This document shows positions 1-8,644 of a stretch of DNA of 64,000 nt, in pieces. Positions within the stretch are counted from its first letter, which is position 1; the number at the start of each line of letters is the position of its first letter. The stretch lies in assembly GCF_028583425.1 (NCBI RefSeq), contig NC_072796.1, forward strand, positions 143,167,464-143,231,463, written 5' to 3'. The position numbers and the translations under genes are program-made. The DNA comes from Eublepharis macularius. Lineage: Eukaryota; Chordata; Lepidosauria; Squamata; Eublepharidae. Under the pieces are notes generated by a model. That model made no database searches and was not told the origin of the DNA. It saw nothing but the letters and a program-made list of their open reading frames with translations.

Positions 1-53
1 TGTTCACTGTTCTGGGAGAGGCACTAATCTGTCTAGAAGTGGTATATAAGCGC

Positions 54-137
<84 letters not shown>
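54..137. repeat. (TTG)n microsatellite, about 28 units
   Basis: This is an uninterrupted run of the trinucleotide TGT/TTG. The bases just before it (a GGTATATAAG-like stretch) resemble the 3' end of the tRNA-derived SINEs seen complete at 35.3 and 39.5 kb, whose tails also run into TTG repeats. It is therefore probably the expanded tail of a SINE cut by the window edge. The apparent poly-Asn reading frame across it is not a gene. Confidence 0.9.
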
Positions 138-897
138 AAAACCACATTTGTCTCTTTAAAACAATGGTAAATACATTAACAATCACACAAGAACTTGTGC
201 ATGGCTGTGAAGTTTTCAGGTTGCCAGTGTCAAGTTATACCCTATTCTACAGGGATGCAGAAAAAGCGAAAGAGCCCTGTGCCTATGAAGAGCCCTCCTT
301 TGCCTATGAAGAGCCCTGCTTAAACACCCAAGCCCCCTGGGATTTGGGTCAGGATGACCTCAGAAGGGGGGCCAAGGCAGGGCCCAGCTGGCTCTCTCCT
401 GTAGTGGCCAAGCCCTGCCTTCCTCTGGTACTTTCTAGGCACGGGGATGCTGGCAGCATGTCAAGGGGGCACAGGGGGCATTGAGCAGATAGCCTTGAAA
501 TACACCCAGGCAGGGCCCGGGGGAATGGGGTTAGCCTAGGGAACCCTGCCGGGGCATCCCGGCTGCCTCTTCACCAAGGCAGGGGGGGAGCTCTGTATAT
601 TCATTTGTTTAGACCATATTTATGCCACCTTTCCATGCAACAAGGTCCCTAAGGCAGCGAAAAACCAAAGCAATTAATACAAGCTTTTAAAAATACATGT
701 TATAAAACCAATTAAAAACAACAATTAATCAAACACACATAAAGAATAAAAGCACGAATACACCGAAGAGGGTCAGTGAGGGTAAGCCAAACAAAAGAGG
801 CAGGTCTTCACAGGCTGATGGAAGTCAGTGATCAAGGGGGACAGATGAATCTCCCTGGGGAGGGAATCCCATATTTGGGGGATCATGACTGAGATGT
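138..897. other. Intergenic, no gene seen
   Basis: There is no credible coding sequence here. Positions 600-830 are AT-rich and resemble the degenerate interspersed-repeat family seen at 8.6-9.3 kb (a CATTTATGCCACCTTTCC-like start followed by AAAACCAATTAAAA runs). The small open frame near 164-484 has no recognisable domain and contains a short tandem duplication encoding a CAYEEP-like peptide. Confidence 0.5.
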
Positions 898-1113
898 GGG
901 GTTGCCATCCTCCAGGTGGAGCCAGGAGATCTCCTGGCACTCCAACTGATCTCCAGGCTACAGAGATCAGCTCCCCTGGAGAAAAGGGCTGCTTTGGAGG
1001 GTGGGCTCTGTGGCATTACACCCTGCTGAGATCCCTCCCCTCCCTGTACTCCACTTTCTCCAGGCACCACCTCCAAATCTCCTAGGATTTCCCAACTGGG
1101 AAGGGGCAACCCT
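898..1113 (+). mobile_element. GTTGCCA-type short interspersed element, copy A
   Basis: The element begins GGGTTGCC and ends GGGCAACCCT, so its ends are inverted relative to each other. Its body carries the phrases CTGGAGATCTC, GATCAGCTCCCCTGGAG and TCTCCTAGGATTTCCCAA. The same phrases recur at 1,138-1,384 (opposite strand), about 14,262-14,420, 24,700-24,835 and 42,385-42,700. The short length, lack of coding sequence and inverted ends suggest a MITE-like non-autonomous DNA element. The family name is not known to me. Confidence 0.65.
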
Positions 1114-1137
1114 ACTGAAAATGCCTATCTCAGGTTA

Positions 1138-1384
1138 GAGTTGCCATCTCTGGGTTGGCCCGTGAGCTGGAGGGTTGCCGTCTCTGGGTCGGAAAATTCC
1201 TGGAGATTTTGGGGATGGAGCCTGGAGAGGGTGGGATTTGGGGAGGGGAGGGACCTCAGAGGGATATAATGCCGTAGAGTCCACCTTCCAAGGCAGCCAT
1301 TTTCTCCAGGGGAACTGACCTCTGTCACCTGGCAATTCATTGTAATTCCAGATCTCCAGCCACCTCCTGGAGGTTGGCAACCCA
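1138..1384 (-). mobile_element. GTTGCCA-type short interspersed element, copy B (inverted)
   Basis: This copy of the 898-1,113 family lies in the opposite orientation about 25 bp away. It opens with TTGCCATCTC and closes with AGGTTGGCAACCC. Inside it are the reverse complements of the family phrases (for example TCCAGGGGAACTGACC). An internal duplication of the end motif (TTGCCATCTCTGGGT / TTGCCGTCTCTGGGT) is visible near 1,140-1,180. Confidence 0.65.
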
Positions 1385-2234
1385 ATGTGAGGAATTCCTA
1401 AGAGCAGCAGGAGGAGTTCATTGCTTGGCTTGTGTGCTGAGCTGACCTCCATCCGCCAAGGAAGTTTCTGGAGCAGGAAATCCGGGACGGTGCATGCCGG
1501 CAGACAAAGTGGATTGCTTCAATTCTTGTCACTCAAGGGTCCTGTTGTATATGAGATGATTTTCTTCCATGGATATTATTTGTATGCAAAAATATTATTT
1601 GCATGCACACATACATACTCTGAATGGTGTGACAAAGGCACCTGTTTTACCAGGTGTGTAAAATATCTTTCGAGGGAACTCTTTTTGAGTTAACACAACG
1701 CTTAATCTCACCAGTGTACATTTTTTAGATGTTCGTGTTTTGTTCATAAACTTTATTCCGCTATATCTCTTGTCTAGATACAGGAAACTACGAGTCAAAA
1801 ATTACAGAATGGGAAACCCTAAAACTTCAAATTGAAAACATGCCACTAAAATATTGCTGTAGCTCTCTCACAGCAAATTAAACCTGGATCTTTTTCAGAA
1901 CAAAATCTCTGGATGACAGAAATTGCTGACTTTGGGACTGGGAGGGTTGCCCAGGTGGGGAGAAATCCAGAGCCCAGAGGAAACTACCCAGGTGTGAAAA
2001 GTCACACTTAAGCAAATGAACATGGCTTTGTCCAACAGGACTCTGGAAGCACATGTGTTTCTCTCACATACGTAAACATGTGTGCATTTGTGCCTAGGCA
2101 CAGAAAAGCATTTTCTACGGCACATTTCACATCCAGGCACATGTGTACACAAATACATTGGCCGTCTCCCTTCCATATGCAAATACCAATTTTTTCTGAC
2201 CCTTGAGTAGCTTGTTTGTTTTCTTCATTCTTGC
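1385..2234. other. Intergenic, nothing recognised
   Basis: This stretch has moderately AT-rich unique-looking sequence. No open frame has a recognisable domain, and no repeat boundary is clear to me. Confidence 0.5.
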
Positions 2235-2450
2235 TCCTCCTCTCTCCCTAATGGGGACCCAAAGTGGCTCACAACACTCCCCCCTTCTCTGTTTTATCCT
2301 CACAACAACACTGCGTGGCAGGTTAGGTGGAGTGTGTGTACCTGTCTCCAGGCCACTCTGCAAGCTTCCACGGCAGAGCAGGGATTCGAACCTGTGTCTT
2401 TCAGACTCTAGTCCAACACTCTAACCGTGACACCACAGCCCCCTTAACTG
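2235..2450 (-). mobile_element. tRNA-derived SINE-like element, degenerate
   Basis: Read on the minus strand, this begins with a tRNA-like head (a GGTGTCACGGTTAGAG-like A box, then a GGTTCGAATCCCTG-like B box near 2,380-2,400) and continues into the body seen in mammalian and squamate SINEs (CTCACAACAACACTGCG on the plus strand). It has clearly diverged from the fresher SINEs at 35.3 and 39.5 kb. Confidence 0.55.
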
Positions 2451-2469
2451 GAATAGGCAGCAGCTAATT

Positions 2470-3010
2470 TCCACAAATATGCCTCCTGCAAGTCAACCCT
2501 GCTGGCTTTGTTTGCATTGGGCCCTGCAAGGCTTCCTCCCGAAGGGCTTCGGCAGCGGCCTTGCTCAGGCACTCAGGAGAAGCCGGGTTCCTCCAGTGCT
2601 GCATGACTGCAGAGCTGGCAGGGAGAGCCCCGGCTGGAGAACTTAATTGGAGGATAATCAACTGCAAGGCACATGTGGCGGCCTGGTTAATGTTCTCTAA
2701 ACCCGCCTCCCCTGCCAATTCCCGCTCCCTTAATGGCAGAGGAGTTCCAAACACATGTGCCCCGTTGGCAGGCCAGGCTGGGTGGGAGGGAGCCGGCTGC
2801 TCCCGGCCAGGCTGGGTGCAGGGGAACGGGAGGGGGGCACGGCTGTGATTTATCGCCCTGCACCGAGCTGGCGTGGAGCAGATGTGCATGTGGATTCGCT
2901 ATCAGGCCTCGGCGCCAGCCGGCACTCTTCCCACATGCGTCCCCCCACCTTTAATTAGCCCTGGGCCCTCACGGACCCATCACCCTCATTTCCCTAGGGG
3001 GCCCTTGGCC
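2470..3010. promoter_or_regulatory. Candidate conserved non-coding (enhancer-like) block
   Basis: This island of unique, non-repetitive sequence contains clustered homeodomain-type cores (TTAATTGG near 2,642; GGTTAATG near 2,685; TTTAATTAG near 2,951) and E-box palindromes (CACATGTG near 2,670, ACACATGTGC near 2,752, ATGTGCATGTGG near 2,881). It has no repeat signature and no coding potential. The position fits the flank of SCRT1, the expected next gene to the left by human synteny, whose neural control is known to be distal. The regulatory role is inference only. Confidence 0.35.
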
Positions 3011-3977
3011 ACTGTCAGCTGTGATACCCACCCTTTCCCCTCCCCAACTGTAATTGCCCATGCAACACAGACAGGACCCCTCCCCCCCCCGCGCCATCTC
3101 AAACCAGCACAGGCCTGCCAGCCTCCCAAACAGGTAGCTGCTTCCTGGACTGGGGGTGGAGGAGAACCGGAGGCTGCCCTGCCCTGCCGGGCTATGAGGG
3201 CAGAGTCGGGCCCATGGAAGCCACCCAGACCTTGCAAAGCCGGCGTGCAGTTCGTTGGGGGCCTGGGTGTGGATGCCCTTTGAGCAAACTCGGTAGACTC
3301 ATCCTGGGCTGGACTGGCACCCGGTTTAAAAAGAAGCCGAGGGGGGGAATAAATGGAGGCAAGTGGTGGGAGAGGAAGAGGGAGGGGTTTTCATTCTGTG
3401 GGGCCCCCCTCGCTGAAGATGCTGATGATCTCAGTGTACAGGGTGGGATATGACAAAGGGAAGGGAGAGGTGAGGATAAAAACCCCTCCCGGAGGGTGAG
3501 GGGCACCACGGAGGGGTTCCAGCTGCGTGGCTGACGGTGCCCTGCGCTCCTTTGGGTTGCCCGCTGTCCTGCTAACTCTAACAGATGAGCAGCGTTTAAA
3601 GGTATGAACGTGGTAATGCAGCCGAGAAGATCCCCGCCCAGGTTCCAGGGCTGCCCCCTCTCCAGCCTCATGCACGACATCAGGTTGCGGCCAGGCTGGT
3701 GCTGAAGAGAAGAGCAACCACAAGGGTCAGTTTGGCTCACGCTCCAGAGAAGCTCTTTGCTACAAATCGCTGCCTCCCCTTTGCCCCCCCCTGCAAGGCC
3801 CTCATTAAGCCAAGCACCTGCAGGAGAGGAGGCCCTTGTTGGAGCTGAGAGAAGGGGCAAGAGCAGGGAGTGCATGCCAGGAGACACTGGCAGGCGAGCC
3901 CAGCCATCCCTGCCCCAACTCTGCCCTGAGCTGCCCCCTGCATTAAGCCAAAAGGGAAAGGGCTTCCTCAAGAAGAC
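3011..3977. other. Intergenic, no gene seen
   Basis: This is GC-moderate sequence with C-runs. A 270-residue frame on the minus strand (3,192-4,004) is proline- and serine-rich, has no recognisable domain and runs into the repeat at 3,978, so I do not call it a gene. A copy of the 15-mer CCCTGCATTAAGCCA sits at 3,936-3,950 and is repeated directly after the palindrome. Confidence 0.5.
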
Positions 3978-4264
3978 TGTACCAAGGAAATATAAAGGAA
4001 GCACGCCAAGAATTATTATATTGCCCTATGTACAATGATACACTCAAAATTACAACAATGGGTGCAATAACAATTGTTTACAATAATCGTAAGAGCAAGA
4101 AAAGTTCAATATTTACAATAATCATAGGAGCAAGAAAAGTTTCATCAAATCCTATTGAACATTCAACAGGTAAGTGGTAATCACGTTGCTGTTAATGCAT
4201 AATGTCCCAAAGTCCGTGGAAGCTAATTGAAGGCATCCAGTAACGCTGAGTGGCAGGAACGCTG

Positions 4265-4332
4265 AGTGGCAACGAGCTTACCGGTCCCATTCGATTTGGC
4301 TCGTTTCAGGATAAAACCTTCATCAGGCCACC
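4265..4332 (-). ncRNA. Hammerhead ribozyme motif, left-arm copy
   Basis: This is the mirror image of the motif at 4,508-4,575, encoded on the minus strand of the left arm. It has the same core (CTGATGA, then GAAA, then a U before the cleavage position) and the same three helices. Because the arms match, both strands of the locus carry a full ribozyme facing outwards from the palindrome centre. Whether it is transcribed is unknown. Confidence 0.6.
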
Positions 4333-4437
4333 AACCTGGCTCTTCTTTCTTCCCCTTCTTGAAGATGGGGACATCATTTACTCCCCTCCAATCTTCTGGC
4401 ACCTCATCTGTTCTCTCATTCTTGGAGAACAGATGAG

Positions 4438-4507
4438 GTGCCAGAAGATTGGAGGGGAGTAAATGATGTCCCCATCTTCAAGAAGGGGAAGAAAGAAGAG
4501 CCAGGTT
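4438..4507 (+). mobile_element. CR1-like LINE reverse-transcriptase fragment (right arm)
   Basis: Reading from 4,438 in frame gives a peptide with the motif VPEDWRGVNDVPIFKKGKK, which matches the well-known PEDWR..(N)VTPIFKKGKKEDPG signature in the RT domain of CR1 LINEs. The similarity stops where the hammerhead segment starts at 4,508, so the two are joined directly. The mirrored copy lies on the minus strand at about 4,333-4,402. The fragment is far too short to be functional. Confidence 0.6.
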
Positions 4508-4575
4508 GGTGGCCTGATGAAGGTTTTATCCTGAAACGAGCCAAATCGAATGGGACCGGTAAGCTCGTTGCCACT
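4508..4575 (+). ncRNA. Hammerhead ribozyme motif, type I, right-arm copy
   Basis: All invariant hammerhead core positions are present. Stem I is GGTGGC (4,508-4,513) pairing with GCCACT (4,570-4,575), five Watson-Crick pairs and one G-T. CTGATGA occupies 4,514-4,520. Stem II is AGG (4,521-4,523) with CCT (4,530-4,532) and a 6-base loop. GAA is at 4,533-4,535. Stem III is ACGAGC (4,536-4,541) with GCTCGT (4,563-4,568), six pairs including the required A15.1-U16.1. T at 4,569 is the allowed H17 cleavage-site base. Type I hammerheads with a short stem II are known from Penelope-like retroelements and retrozymes. The element family here is inferred, and stem II is short. Confidence 0.65.
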
Positions 4576-4862
4576 CAGCGTTCCTGCCACTCAGCGTTAC
4601 TGGATGCCTTCAATTAGCTTCCACGGACTTTGGGACATTATGCATTAACAGCAACGTGATTACCACTTACCTGTTGAATGTTCAATAGGATTTGATGAAA
4701 CTTTTCTTGCTCCTATGATTATTGTAAATATTGAACTTTTCTTGCTCTTACGATTATTGTAAACAATTGTTATTGCACCCATTGTTGTAATTTTGAGTGT
4801 ATCATTGTACATAGGGCAATATAATAATTCTTGGCGTGCTTCCTTTATATTTCCTTGGTACA

Positions 4863-5465
4863 CCCTGCATTAAGCCAGCCTGGCAGAACCCAGGCTCTGT
4901 CCTGACGGGCTCTGTGGCAGCAAGGCTTCAGCCAGTGGGCCACAATCTGAGAGGAGCGCCCCCCCCCCAGAGCCCGGGCAGAGCCCTGGGTGCGAGAGGC
5001 AGGAGGGATGCTCCGTTCTCCCAGGGCTGCAGGTGACGGAGCTTGTGGGGTGAAGGCATTTAGCAGAGCACAGACACTCAGGCTGGCCCATCACGAGAAG
5101 GCGGAGGAGAGGAGGGGGAGAGGCCATCCTTTCACCACACTCCACACACACACACACACCCCAGAGTGTCTCCAAGGTTAATGGATCTAGTGTTTGCACA
5201 GCAAATGTTATTCGGGGGTGGCGGGGCAGGCAGGGAGGCCTTTGGCTGCCCCCCCCTTCCATCCTGATTGCCTCTGGTATCAGTCAGGCCGGCTGGCTCC
5301 CCAAGGCCTGCCTGCCCCAGATAAGGCTGGGCTTCCCTGCCTAAGCCTGATTAGTGTGCGGGGTATGTGTGGGGGGGGATGGGGTATTGGCTGGGGGCTT
5401 TGATTGGAGACACCCAGGAAGGGGGAGGACTCCGCTGGCCTGAGAGCAGCCCCACCTCCAGTCTC
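4863..5465. promoter_or_regulatory. Unique intergenic block with possible conserved element near 5,160-5,360
   Basis: The first 15 bp (4,863-4,877) repeat the 15-mer found left of the palindrome. A CA-repeat lies near 5,140-5,160. From about 5,165 the sequence has no repeat signature and carries AAGGTTAATGG, TGTTTGCACAGCAAATGTTATTC, AGATAAGG and CCTGATTAGTG. This clustering of homeobox-, forkhead- and GATA-like cores resembles vertebrate enhancers. No open frame is credible. The regulatory call is tentative. Confidence 0.3.
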
Positions 5466-6115
5466 AATTATTCTATTATTTTTATTTTATTTATGTTATT
5501 TATAGTCCGCCTTTCCCACTGAGACTCAAGGAGGATTACAGTGTGAGTTAGTAGATTCAATTCCAAGGATATCGCAATCAACAACGCAACAGGGTTTATC
5601 AATGCAAATCTGGCAAGATTTAAAACCAATGCGGAGTTGAAGAAATGCTGAGACAGAGTATAAGCCATTCTAAGACGGATACATTGAACAACATAGAACT
5701 ACCCAGTAGGATCACACCCAAAGCAAAAAATAGCGCACAGTGGCACATAATAGTAAAGTCTGTGGTCAGTATCTCTCCACTGAGACATCCTAACCATATA
5801 GCCCTCCTACCTGAGCAAAAAAACCCTCTTGAATAATTCAGTTCTGCATCATTTTTGGAAAGCCAGGAGACTGGGAGCTTTCTTAAGCTCTTCTGGCCAG
5901 GTGTTCCAGAAGGTGGCGGCCACCACAGAGAATGCCCGTTTACAGGCAGCTCTTGATGTTGCCCATGTTCAAGGTGGCACCTGCAGAAGGCCTTGTTCAG
6001 ATGAGCAAAGCTGCTGTGGTGGAACATAGGGAGGGAGGTGGTTCCCATATATACACCACCCCAAGGCCAGGAAAAGTTTTGCACGCGACAGTCAATATCT
6101 TGAATTTTTGGCTAG
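5466..6115 (+). mobile_element. Interspersed repeat of the TTTATAGTCCGCCTTTC family
   Basis: The element starts after a TTATTTAT run with TTATAGTCCGCCTTTCCCACTGAGACTCAAGG. It runs through GGAAAGCCAGGAGACTGGGAGC and GGTGGCACCTGCAGAAGG to about 6,110. Related copies in this window are at 22,155-22,760, 44,815-45,330, 46,345-46,420, 46,890-46,935 and 52,955-53,035 (with 53,289-53,345). It is non-coding and retroposon-like. I cannot assign the family with certainty. Confidence 0.6.
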
Positions 6116-6169
6116 AGATCCTGAAAAATGAGGAGGGAGGGAAGAGTCCAGAGCTGGCAGAAGTGTGGC

Positions 6170-6365
6170 AGAGTTTAGTTTATCCAATCTCTAGCCAGCC
6201 TTCCCCACAAGCAGGCTCAGGGCGGGTTACAACAATAAACAGAAATATAAAAAATAAACCATTTAAAATCAAGAATCCAGAAATATGTGAGATAAAATAT
6301 AGATTAATGACACGAATCCAAGTTATGGCATCTAATACAAAGAACACGTAAAACACATAAACCAC
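6170..6365 (+). mobile_element. Short AT-rich retroposon fragment
   Basis: The sequence TTTAGTTTATCCAATCTC, then CAGGCTCAGGGCGGGTTACAACAATAAACAG and a long A/T-rich tail, resembles the promoter-distal part of the repeat family used at 5.5 kb and 22.2 kb. It has no coding potential. Confidence 0.45.
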
Positions 6366-8224
6366 TGCAGGGCTACAGAAGTGGATAAAAATCTGCTAGG
6401 ATGTAAACAGAAGAAATAAAGCGGAGCTGAAGCAGAAGCAAGAGGGGCGGCGGGGGGGGGATTCGCCGTTGCCTCCGCCCCCCACCATAGTCCTCGCGGA
6501 TCAGCAAGGTCCTGTCAGGGCCGCAGGGAAAGCCTCCTGCTTGGGCACCCAGTCATTCCTTATCAATTTGGGCATTTTTACCCCACCCTTCCTTGAAAGA
6601 GCGCTGGGTTCAATCCCCCTCCATTTTATCCTCTTAAAACGTCGATTAGGCTAAGAGAATGACTGGCTGAGGGTCCGCCGATGAGTTTTGTAGCAAGTGG
6701 AGATTTGCAGCCCTGATCTCTCCATTCCTAGTCAGCCCCGTAACTATTCTGCCATATTGGCTCTCCGTTCTATACCCTGGGTAGATTAACTGTTATTATT
6801 AACTATAATAATGCCATTTATTATACAGCATTTCCCATGTATATGGCCACATACAGAATGACATGTGCTCAAAAATCCCTGCCCGAGGAACTTACAGCCT
6901 AAGTTACCACTGAGGGTCTAACCGTGCAAGAAAACAGAGCATTTGTGCAAACCGGACATGTTGCAAATTGCATCCAAAGAGCTCACCAAACCATCAGAGT
7001 CCTGCTTTTGAACTGAGAACAGGACGCAAGCTGAGAGCATGGGTGAGCATGAAGCATGAGGCAAAATGGCAGGGGGAGACGGGAACTGGAGAGAGGGTGT
7101 CAGCCAATGCCCCTCACACATTTCAGCAAGTCTTGAAGGCCAGCCCCTTAGACAGGTCTCTGCTCTGGCCTGGGCCCCTTGAACCTTCTTTAGGATGCTG
7201 GGGGAAGGTGTTGGTTTTCCACAATAGACAGGAATAGAGGCTGAGGGCCTGATCTCTTGCTACGGATGCATTTTGTAATTTTCCTTCCCGGAGAAATCTT
7301 TACTCCCTGAGCAGGCAAGCCCATGTTGCAAGCATGCAGTACTACCTGAGGACCAGTTCATACAACCTGGTTGCATTATTTTCTTGCACGATTTGATGGC
7401 TGTCTTGCACGTCCCCTCCAACTTGTCTACTTCCAACACCTCCAACTGTAAAAGGCCCACAGTAAAAAGAAAGTAAACCAGCTTGAGATTTTTGCTTTTA
7501 CCAGGTAACATATCTGTGTGACTTTGGCATCCCTGTTTGAATCCAGCTAAGCCTGTAAACAGGGTTTTTTTGTGATCTCCTCTCCAACAGTCTGCATAGG
7601 TGCAAACAGCAGGCAGTAAAATCTACCTGACGTTGGCCCGTGAAATGATATATCACTGATTGTGCAGGAAGGGGGGGGCAAGGGGACAGCAAGGAATTCT
7701 GTGCTTCTGAGAAGCCAGTCAATTGGATGTAATCTTCTCTTCTCTGGTAAGGGAGATATTTTGCTTCTTGGGTGGACAGGGCAAAGCAGCCCCAAGCTGC
7801 AGCTGTCAAGGGGCTCCAGACGAAGCAGCCCAAGGAATACTGAGGCACTCCGATCAGCAGTGTGATCAAGGGCGGGATTTGCACAAGGCAAGTTCACCTG
7901 GCAATTGGGTTTGCATCGCACCTGGCAGGATGCTGAACCTCATCTCTTGCGCACGTGCTGTGCTCTCGATCAGCCCCATCTCAAGTGAGCCCCCAGTGAG
8001 CCCACCAGCCCGTCCTCCTCAGCCCCACATCCACTGGGCTCTCACCCCAGAGAAGAGAGAAGAAATTCAAGACCTTCGGTGGGAGGAACCCAGGTCCACC
8101 ATGGAGTTGCGGCAACAACAAGCCAAAGGACTGCCCAGTGTGGTACCAGGCGCAGCGCAGGTGGGCGGGGTTCATGGGCAGGCTGGGGGCTTTCCACTCC
8201 AGCGCATCCTCTTGGCTGCTGGGC
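6366..8224. other. Intergenic, no gene recognised
   Basis: This stretch is mostly unique sequence. A short AT-rich patch at 6,790-6,900 (TTAACTATAATAATGCCATTTATTATACAGCATTTCCC) resembles a degraded retroposon. Open frames on both strands at 7.5-8.2 kb lack domains and overlap one another, so none is called. Confidence 0.5.
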
Positions 8225-8335
8225 ACCGGCTGGGTCCAGGTGCTGGTAATTAGCTGTCTTTGGTTAATTGGCCCCTTAGAAGGCGGCTCCTGAGCAGGTC
8301 AGCCATCAGCCATGCTAATGAGGGGGGGGGGGTGA
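8225..8335. promoter_or_regulatory. Candidate conserved homeobox/E-box element
   Basis: In about 100 bp there are an E-box CAGGTG (about 8,236), TGGTAATTAGC (about 8,244), GGTTAATTGGCC (about 8,263), a second bipartite GAGCAGGTCAGCC, and CATGCTAATGAGG (about 8,312). This density of TAAT cores next to a CAGGTG site (the class of site bound by SNAIL/SCRATCH and bHLH factors) is unusual against the GC-rich surroundings. The enhancer role is inferred. Confidence 0.35.
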
Positions 8336-8644
8336 GATCCTGCATGCCACAGCAAGCAGCAATGGGGCTCAGCTCTCCCGGAAAGCTCCCAGCCCCCTTT
8401 CCTGCCCACCGCTGCAGAGCTGCCCCTTTGTTGCCACAGATATGCCAGACCCCCCCCCCCCGAGGCAGCCTGAGCCTGAGCCCAGAACTTGTCGTCTGTG
8501 GCAAAAAAGTGAAAGGGTGGGGAGGAGTGCAGCTGCCAAAGGGGACCAACTGCATGTCACAAGCCCCCTTTTTTCCCACACAGAGATGCTCCCTTTCCCA
8601 GAACCTGCTGGGCCACACAGCCGGTCTGGGTGGGGGAATTTTTT
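8336..8644. other. Unique GC-rich spacer
   Basis: Contains several G- and C-runs of 8-12 bases. No gene or repeat is recognised. Confidence 0.45.

Larger units (their letters stand above)
3978..4862. repeat. 885-bp near-perfect palindrome (437-bp inverted arms, 11-bp centre)
   Basis: The left arm runs 3,978-4,414, the spacer 4,415-4,425 and the right arm 4,426-4,862. The arms are exactly symmetric about position 4,420: outer ends, inner ends and internal landmarks all satisfy x + x' = 8,840. There has therefore been no net length change between the arms, and no mismatch was found in the parts compared by eye. Each arm contains, from centre outwards, a CR1-like reverse-transcriptase fragment, a hammerhead-ribozyme motif and an AT-rich tail with an internal ~35-bp tandem duplication (GAGCAAGAAAAGTT repeated). 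The 15-mer CCCTGCATTAAGCCA flanks the unit at 3,936-3,950 and 4,863-4,877. Such identity implies a very recent event, gene-conversion upkeep, or a sequencing or assembly fold-back artefact. Confidence 0.93.

Noticed and set aside
4-186. Poly-asparagine frame
   Set aside because: It is a translation of the TTG microsatellite.
3192-4004. 270-codon minus-strand frame
   Set aside because: It overlaps the palindrome end, has no domain and has a low-complexity composition.
4250-4590. Identical 70-residue frames in both palindrome arms as a gene pair
   Set aside because: They are mirror copies that cross the hammerhead and run antisense to the RT fragment. The identity comes from the inverted repeat, not from protein conservation.
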